This document shows positions 59,502 to 64,000 of a stretch of DNA of 64,000 nucleotides, in pieces (position 1 is the stretch's first letter; every line of letters starts with the position of its first letter). Source of the DNA: Pseudomonas siliginis (GTDB lineage Bacteria; Pseudomonadota; Gammaproteobacteria; Pseudomonadales; Pseudomonadaceae); NCBI RefSeq assembly GCF_019145195.1, contig NZ_JAHSTW010000007.1:124001-188000 (forward strand), written 5' to 3'. The position numbers were made by a program, and so were the translations under genes. The notes beneath the pieces were generated by a model that was not told where the DNA came from, ran no database searches, and was given only the letters and a program-made list of their open reading frames with translations.

Positions 59502-60281
59502 TCAGCCGGCTTTCGATTCGTCCTTGCCCTTGACGCAAGCGAAGTCTTCTTCGCGCAGCTCAGGCAGATCTTTCGCACAGTAATTGCTGCCCAGATCCTT
59601 CAGTGCGCCGCACATGCCTTCCAGACGCCCGTCCACCGCTTGCAGATGATCGAGCAATTGGCCGATGGCGCGGGCCACCGGGTCAGGCATGTCTTCGCTG
59701 ACACCGTAGGCGTCGAAACCGATCTTTTCCGCCATGGCTTTGCGCTTGGCGTCCTGCTCTTCATCGGTCTTGACGATGATCCGCCCCGGAATCCCCACCA
59801 CCGTGGCGCCCGGCGGCACTTCCTTGGTGACCACAGCGTTGGAGCCGACTTTGGCGCCGGCACCCACCGTGAACGGGCCAAGCACCTTGGCGCCAGCACC
59901 GACCACGACGCCATCACCCAGCGTCGGGTGGCGCTTGCCTTTGTTCCAACTGGTGCCGCCGAGGGTTACACCCTGATAGATAGTCACGTCGTCGCCGATC
60001 TCGGCGGTTTCACCAATGACGATGCCCATGCCGTGGTCGATGAAGAAACGCCGACCGACCTTGGCGCCCGGGTGAATCTCGATCCCGGTCAGCCAGCGAC
60101 CGAAGTTCGACACCAGCCGCGCCAGCCACTTCAATTCGTTGCGCCAGAGCATGCCGGCCAGACGATGAATCCAGATCGCATGCATGCCGGGGTAGCAGGT
60201 CAGGACTTCAAAAGCGTTACGCGCCGCCGGGTCTCGATGGAATACGCTTTGGATATCTTCACGCAAACGCTCAAACATCAT
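59502..60281 (-). CDS. cysE: Serine O-acetyltransferase
   Basis: This 259-residue enzyme acetylates serine, the first step of cysteine synthesis. It has an N-terminal helical domain and a left-handed beta-helix of hexapeptide repeats (about 70-185) with the catalytic HGMGIVIGE segment. It lies between trmJ and the isc operon, so cysteine supply sits next to its main sulfur consumer. Two adjacent ATG codons (60281, 60278) can serve as start; the trmJ stop abuts the first. Confidence 0.95.
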   Translation of the reverse strand: MMFERLREDIQSVFHRDPAARNAFEVLTCYPGMHAIWIHRLAGMLWRNELKWLARLVSNFGRWLTGIEIHPGAKVGRRFFIDHGMGIVIGETAEIGDDVTIYQGVTLGGTSWNKGKRHPTLGDGVVVGAGAKVLGPFTVGAGAKVGSNAVVTKEVPPGATVVGIPGRIIVKTDEEQDAKRKAMAEKIGFDAYGVSEDMPDPVARAIGQLLDHLQAVDGRLEGMCGALKDLGSNYCAKDLPELREEDFACVKGKDESKAG

Positions 60282-61052
60282 TCAATCCTTCCGCTTTAGA
60301 AGCTCGCCACGGGCCGCTTTCTGGGTTTCCGTGAGGATGCCACGCAAAATGTTCATTTCCGCCCGGCTGACCGAGCTGCGTCCGTACAACCGGCGCAGGC
60401 GCGCCATCAAGTGCCGTGGCTTTTCCGGGTCGAGGAATTCGATGGCAACCAGCGTCTGCTCCAGGTGCTCATAGAATCGCTCCAGCTCATCCATGGTCGC
60501 CAGCTCGGCACTTTTCACCGAGGCCACTTCTTCTTTCTCGACCTTGCTTGGCTGACCCTGTGCGGCCAGCCAGGCCATGCGCACTTCATAACTCAACACC
60601 TGCACCGCCGCCCCGAGATTCAGCGAACTGAACGTCGGGTCGGAAGGGATGTGCACGTGAAAGTGACATCGCTGCAGCTCTTCGTTGGTCAGGCCGGAGT
60701 CTTCACGGCCGAACACCAAAGCAATCTCGGCGCCCTGCCCGGCTTCCTCGACCACCTTGTTGCCGCATTCGCGCGGGTCCAGCAGCGGCCAGGGAATACG
60801 CCGGTCGCGGGCGCTGGTGCCGAGCACCAGATTGCAGCCGACCAGAGCATCTTCCAACGTGGCGACGACTTGCGCGTTTTCAAGGATGTCACCGGCACCA
60901 GAGGCGCGGGCATCGGCCTCGTGGTGCGGGAAGACCCGCGGATCGACCAGCACCAGTCGCGACAGACCCATGTTTTTCATGGCGCGCGCGGCCCCGCCGA
61001 TGTTGCCGGGGTGGCTGGTGTTGACCAGGACGACACGAATGTTCTGCAGCAA
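60282..61052 (-). CDS. trmJ: tRNA (cytidine/uridine-32-2'-O)-methyltransferase TrmJ
   Basis: This 256-residue SPOUT-class enzyme methylates the ribose of position 32 in tRNA. It has the typical IRVVLVNTSHPGNIGGAARA start and the knot motif ALVFGREDSGLTNEEL. The start appears to be TTG at 61052, fixed by the family N-terminus; no good ribosome-binding site is seen before it, so expression may be low. It is divergent from suhB. Confidence 0.93.
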   Translation of the reverse strand: MLQNIRVVLVNTSHPGNIGGAARAMKNMGLSRLVLVDPRVFPHHEADARASGAGDILENAQVVATLEDALVGCNLVLGTSARDRRIPWPLLDPRECGNKVVEEAGQGAEIALVFGREDSGLTNEELQRCHFHVHIPSDPTFSSLNLGAAVQVLSYEVRMAWLAAQGQPSKVEKEEVASVKSAELATMDELERFYEHLEQTLVAIEFLDPEKPRHLMARLRRLYGRSSVSRAEMNILRGILTETQKAARGELLKRKD

Positions 61053-61138
61053 GGGAGGCGCTCTCGGACACAGGAAAGGGGGGCAAATCTTACAGAACAG
61101 CCTACCGTTAAGCTATGAAAGCGAACAGCGTCCTTCAC

Positions 61139-61161
61139 CTGAAGAAAAGTTCTGATAGAAT
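61139..61161 (+). promoter_or_regulatory. Possible suhB promoter
   Basis: CTTCAC, 17 bases, TAGAAT (61156-61161) lies 36 bases upstream of the suhB ATG. The -10 box is good and the -35 box weak. Confidence 0.45.
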
Positions 61162-61197
61162 GCGCGGCTTTCTTTAACAACCTTAGGTGACACATCC

Positions 61198-62016
61198 ATG
61201 CAGCCCATGCTGAATATCGCGCTGCGCGCCGCCCGCAGCGCCAGTGAACTGATCTTCCGCTCCATCGAGCGCCTGGATACCATCAAGGTCGACGAAAAAG
61301 ACGCCAAGGATTACGTATCCGAGGTCGATCGCGCCGCTGAACAGAAAATCATCGATGCCCTGCGCAAGGCTTACCCGAATCACTCGATTCAGGGTGAAGA
61401 AACCGGCCTGCACGCTGGCACCGGCATCGAAGGCGAAGAGTACCTGTGGATCATCGATCCACTGGACGGCACCACCAACTTCCTCCGTGGCATTCCGCAC
61501 TTTGCAGTGAGCATTGCCTGCAAATATCGTGGTCGCCTGGAACACGCAGTGGTTCTGGACCCGGTTCGCCAGGAAGAATTCACCGCCAGCCGTGGTCGCG
61601 GCGCTCAACTGAACGGTCGTCGTCTGCGCGTAAGCGGTCGCACCAGCCTCGACGGCGCCCTGCTCGGCACTGGCTTCCCGTTCCGTGACGATCAGATGGA
61701 CAACCTCGACAACTACCTGGGCATGTTCCGCGCCCTGGTTGGCCAGACTGCCGGCATCCGCCGCGCCGGTTCGGCGAGCCTGGACCTAGCTTACGTGGCT
61801 GCCGGTCGTTTCGATGCGTTCTGGGAGTCGGGCCTGTCCGAGTGGGACATGGCTGCAGGCGCCCTGCTGATTCAAGAAGCCGGCGGCCTGGTGAGCGACT
61901 TCACCGGTGGTCACGACTTCCTTGAGAAAGGCCACATCGTTGCCGGCAACACCAAATGCTTCAAGGCAGTGCTGACGGCGATCCAGCCGCACCTGCCGGC
62001 CTCGCTGAAGCGCTAA
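61198..62016 (+). CDS. suhB: Inositol-1-monophosphatase SuhB
   Basis: This 272-residue Mg-dependent phosphatase has GEETG (metal site), WIIDPLDGTTNF and SEWDMAAGALL motifs. In E. coli SuhB also takes part in rRNA transcription antitermination and ribosome biogenesis. In P. aeruginosa it influences virulence regulation. The ATG at 61198 is clear and a terminator follows. Confidence 0.96.
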   Translation: MQPMLNIALRAARSASELIFRSIERLDTIKVDEKDAKDYVSEVDRAAEQKIIDALRKAYPNHSIQGEETGLHAGTGIEGEEYLWIIDPLDGTTNFLRGIPHFAVSIACKYRGRLEHAVVLDPVRQEEFTASRGRGAQLNGRRLRVSGRTSLDGALLGTGFPFRDDQMDNLDNYLGMFRALVGQTAGIRRAGSASLDLAYVAAGRFDAFWESGLSEWDMAAGALLIQEAGGLVSDFTGGHDFLEKGHIVAGNTKCFKAVLTAIQPHLPASLKR

Positions 62017-62035
62017 GCTGTACGCGAAACCAAAA

Positions 62036-62060
62036 AAGCACCCTCCGGGGTGCTTTTTTT
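62036..62060 (+). terminator. Intrinsic terminator after suhB
   Basis: AAGCACCC and GGGTGCTT arms around a short loop are followed by a T-run, 20 bases after the suhB stop. Confidence 0.92.
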
Positions 62061-62092
62061 ATGCCTGCAATTCCAAACACCACAATTTCCCT

Positions 62093-62178
62093 GTAGGAGC
62101 GAGCCTGCTCGCGAATGGGCGTGTCAACAAAGGAAATATAAACTGTTGGACCGCATTCGCGAGCAGGCTCGCTCCCAC
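62093..62178. repeat. REP pair (REPIN), class A
   Basis: A forward copy with a GTAGGAG variant (62093-62115) and a reverse copy (62156-62178) have GTGGGAG ends outward. It lies between two terminators of convergent genes. Confidence 0.93.
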
Positions 62179-62213
62179 AGGTGAGAACCGCGTTCAGCCC
62201 TGAATTGCGGGTA

Positions 62214-62239
62214 CAAAAAAAGCACCCCGCAGGGTGCTT
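62214..62239 (-). terminator. Intrinsic terminator after the glycine-zipper gene
   Basis: On the minus strand AAGCACCC-tgcg-GGGTGCTT is followed by TTTTT. Its arms are identical to those of the suhB terminator on the other side of the REP pair. Confidence 0.9.
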
Positions 62240-62259
62240 CTTTTCACAACAGTAGCGCT

Positions 62260-62808
62260 TTACTGACTTGGCTCATTCTGCGACAGGATCAGCTTGCCTT
62301 CCTTGTCGACCGGAATCTGGTTACCCGGATCGCGATCCATCCGCACTTTGCCTTCCTTGCCATCAAGCGAGTAACGCACGTCGTAACCGACGACCTTGTC
62401 GCTGATGTCATTGACCGTGTTGCAGCGAGTTTGCGTGGTGGTGTAGGTGTCACGCTCCTGCATGCCCTCCTGCACCTTGTTGCCCGCATAACCGCCACCG
62501 ACCGCACCGGCCACCGTGGCAATCTTCTTGCCGGTACCGCCGCCAATCTGGTTACCCAGCAAACCACCGGCCAGCGCGCCGACCACGGTACCGGCGATCT
62601 GGTGTTGATCTTTTACCGGCGCCTGACGGGTCACCGTTACATCCTTGCATACTTCACGTGGAGTCTTGATCTGTGTCTTGACCGGCTCAACGGCTAATAC
62701 TTGCGCATACTCAGGGCCGCTTTTAACCAGGCTGTAGGTGGCAACAGCACCCCCGGCTGTGACACCGACAGCACCCAATACCGCACCAACCAGCAACGAC
62801 TTGTTCAC
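62260..62808 (-). CDS. Glycine-zipper 2TM-domain envelope protein
   Basis: This 182-residue protein has an N-terminal hydrophobic segment (about 5-27), then a glycine zipper (GTVVGALAGGLLGNQIGGGTGKKIATVAGAVGGGYAGN, given in part; about 73-110) of the Rick_17kDa/SlyB type, and a basic C-terminal domain. Such proteins sit in the envelope and affect its stability. The start is GTG at 62808 with AGGAGG upstream; an ATG two bases earlier is out of frame. It is flanked by terminators, so it is a single-gene unit. Confidence 0.85.
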   Translation of the reverse strand: MNKSLLVGAVLGAVGVTAGGAVATYSLVKSGPEYAQVLAVEPVKTQIKTPREVCKDVTVTRQAPVKDQHQIAGTVVGALAGGLLGNQIGGGTGKKIATVAGAVGGGYAGNKVQEGMQERDTYTTTQTRCNTVNDISDKVVGYDVRYSLDGKEGKVRMDRDPGNQIPVDKEGKLILSQNEPSQ

Positions 62809-62866
62809 ATGAACCTCCTGACCATCACATGCGGGACGCGCCCGCGCTTCTCCCAGCCTTGGAGCA

Positions 62867-62897
62867 CAAAAAAAGGCGCGAGTTCAACTCGCGCCTT
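62867..62897 (-). terminator. Intrinsic terminator after secF
   Basis: On the minus strand AAGGCGCGAGTT and its complement form a stem of about 11 bp followed by TTTTTTT. It ends the secDF unit. Confidence 0.9.
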
Positions 62898-62929
62898 TTG
62901 TTGGCTGATAGCCGGGAAATCGCTGGCCG

Positions 62930-63844
62930 TTATGGACGGTCGTCGACTTCCTTATCGGTGTTGGCCGGAGGAATCAGATCCTCGGTGGTCAGGTTCAGCC
63001 AGATCAGCACCACGTTGGCGATGTAGATCGACGAGTAGGTACCCGCCAATACACCGATGAACAGCGCGATGGAGAAGCCGAACAGGTTGTCGCCGCCGAA
63101 GAACAACAGTGCCGCGATTGCCAGCAGGGTGGAGATCGAGGTCGCCATGGTGCGCAGCAGGGTCTGGGTGGTCGAGATGTTGATGTTCTCGATCAGCGTC
63201 GCCTTGCGCAGCACACGGAAGTTCTCACGTACCCGGTCGAAAACCACGATGGTGTCGTTCAGCGAGTAACCGATGATCGCCAGCACCGCCGCCAGTACTG
63301 TCAGATCGAAGGTGATCTGGAAGTACGAGAGGATACCCACGGTCACGATCACGTCGTGGATCAGCGACACAATCGCGCCGACCGCAAACTTCCACTGAAA
63401 GCGGAACGCCAGGTAGATCAGGATGCCGCCGAGCGCCAGCAGCATGCCGAGGCCGCCCTGGTCGCGCAGTTCTTCACCGACCTGCGGGCCGACGAACTCG
63501 ACACGCTTGACCGTCGCCGGGTTGTCACCGCCGACTTTCTGCAATGCGTCTGCGACCTGATGGCCCAGCTGCGGGTCTTCACCCGGCATGCGCACCAGCA
63601 AGTCAGTAGTGGCGCCGAAGTTCTGCACCACGGCTTCGTGATAACCGGAAGTCGCCAGTTGCTCGCGCACCTTGGTGACGTCGGCCGGACGCTCGTAGGT
63701 CAGCTCGATGAGCGTACCGCCGGTGAAGTCCAGGCCCCAGTTCATGCCCTTGGTGGCGACACTGAACAAGGCAATGACGGTAAGCAGCAATGTGACGCCG
63801 AACGCGAAGTTGCGAACGCCCATGAAGTTGATTGTACGTAACAT
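62930..63844 (-). CDS. secF: Protein translocase subunit SecF
   Basis: This 304-residue inner-membrane protein has six membrane helices, a first periplasmic loop (about 40-125) and the family motif GLDFTGGTLIEL near 33-44. With SecD it uses the proton gradient to pull secreted proteins through SecYEG. It starts 9 bases after the secD stop. Confidence 0.97.
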   Translation of the reverse strand: MLRTINFMGVRNFAFGVTLLLTVIALFSVATKGMNWGLDFTGGTLIELTYERPADVTKVREQLATSGYHEAVVQNFGATTDLLVRMPGEDPQLGHQVADALQKVGGDNPATVKRVEFVGPQVGEELRDQGGLGMLLALGGILIYLAFRFQWKFAVGAIVSLIHDVIVTVGILSYFQITFDLTVLAAVLAIIGYSLNDTIVVFDRVRENFRVLRKATLIENINISTTQTLLRTMATSISTLLAIAALLFFGGDNLFGFSIALFIGVLAGTYSSIYIANVVLIWLNLTTEDLIPPANTDKEVDDRP

Positions 63845-63853
63845 GGCAGCCCC

Positions 63854-64000
63854 TTAAATCCACAACTTCTTGAAGTCACGTCCGCCAAAGATCAGGTTGA
63901 CCATTGCGCGGGTCACCATGATGGCCGTGAACATCGAGGTAAAGATCCCGAGGGACATCGTCACTGCGAACCCCTTCACCGGGCCGGTGCCCATGGCGAA
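63854..64000 (-). CDS. secD: Protein translocase subunit SecD (partial, C-terminal end)
   Basis: Only the last 48 codons are in the window; the gene continues past the right edge. The visible end reads [20 protein letters not shown] and finishes [11 protein letters not shown], which is the C-terminal membrane helix of SecD. The stop lies 9 bases before secF. Confidence 0.95.
   Translation of the reverse strand, partial: FAMGTGPVKGFAVTMSLGIFTSMFTAIMVTRAMVNLIFGGRDFKKLWI

Overview
The window is a GC-rich chromosomal segment of a Pseudomonas of the fluorescens/koreensis type. This rests on gene order (iscR to der, guaB-guaA, oprB-gcd, Lon-paralogue plus icp, cmoAB, secDF), on protein similarity recognised by eye, and on many copies of the palindromic REP sequence (GTGGGAGCGAGCC...) typical of this group. 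No tRNA, rRNA, CRISPR array, insertion sequence or phage gene was seen.

Layout. 1-3.9 kb: a minus-strand CS1-type (alternate chaperone-usher) pilus operon with pilin, usher and a tip-like protein cut by the window edge, preceded by an AT-rich intergenic region. 4.4-5.8 kb: a yqjI/yqjH-like metal-responsive PadR regulator and ferric-chelate reductase. 5.9-6.8 kb: a small membrane protein and a VF530 protein. 7-11 kb: oprB and gcd for periplasmic glucose oxidation. 11.9-14.9 kb: a second Lon-type protease and a chagasin-like cysteine peptidase inhibitor. 15-18.8 kb: cmoA-cmoB (tRNA wobble modification), then tadA and a Tat-exported multicopper oxidase. 18.9-27.2 kb: a complete trehalose PTS regulon (lone EIIB-like protein, EIIA-HPr-EI fusion, LamB-type porin, phosphotrehalase, EIIBC) with divergent treR and two identical operator palindromes between them.

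27.2-32.7 kb is the accessory part: a solitary TerD-fold protein with an sRNA-like leader, and a large toxin-like protein related to Mcf-type toxins whose catalytic motifs look eroded. 32.8-44.2 kb is mostly housekeeping: guaBA, a zinc-ribbon protein, a TauE/SafE permease, xseA, an M23 peptidase, leuA, and an aminotransferase/omega-amidase pair. 44.3-59.3 kb is a long minus-strand run from iscR (Fe-S assembly) through ndk, rlmN, pilW, rodZ, ispG, hisS, yfgM and bamB to der. 59.5-64 kb holds cysE, trmJ, suhB, a glycine-zipper protein, secF and the end of secD.

How the genes work together. Trehalose enters through the porin, is phosphorylated by the EIIA-HPr-EI/EIIBC relay and is hydrolysed by TreC, with TreR sensing the sugar phosphate. 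Glucose passes OprB and is oxidised by Gcd in the periplasm. The isc genes build Fe-S clusters under IscR control, serving among others IspG and RlmN encoded downstream. The most unusual items are the Cys-less EIIB-like protein, the TerD-fold/toxin-like pair with its leader RNA candidate, and the ndk promoter placed inside a terminator hairpin.
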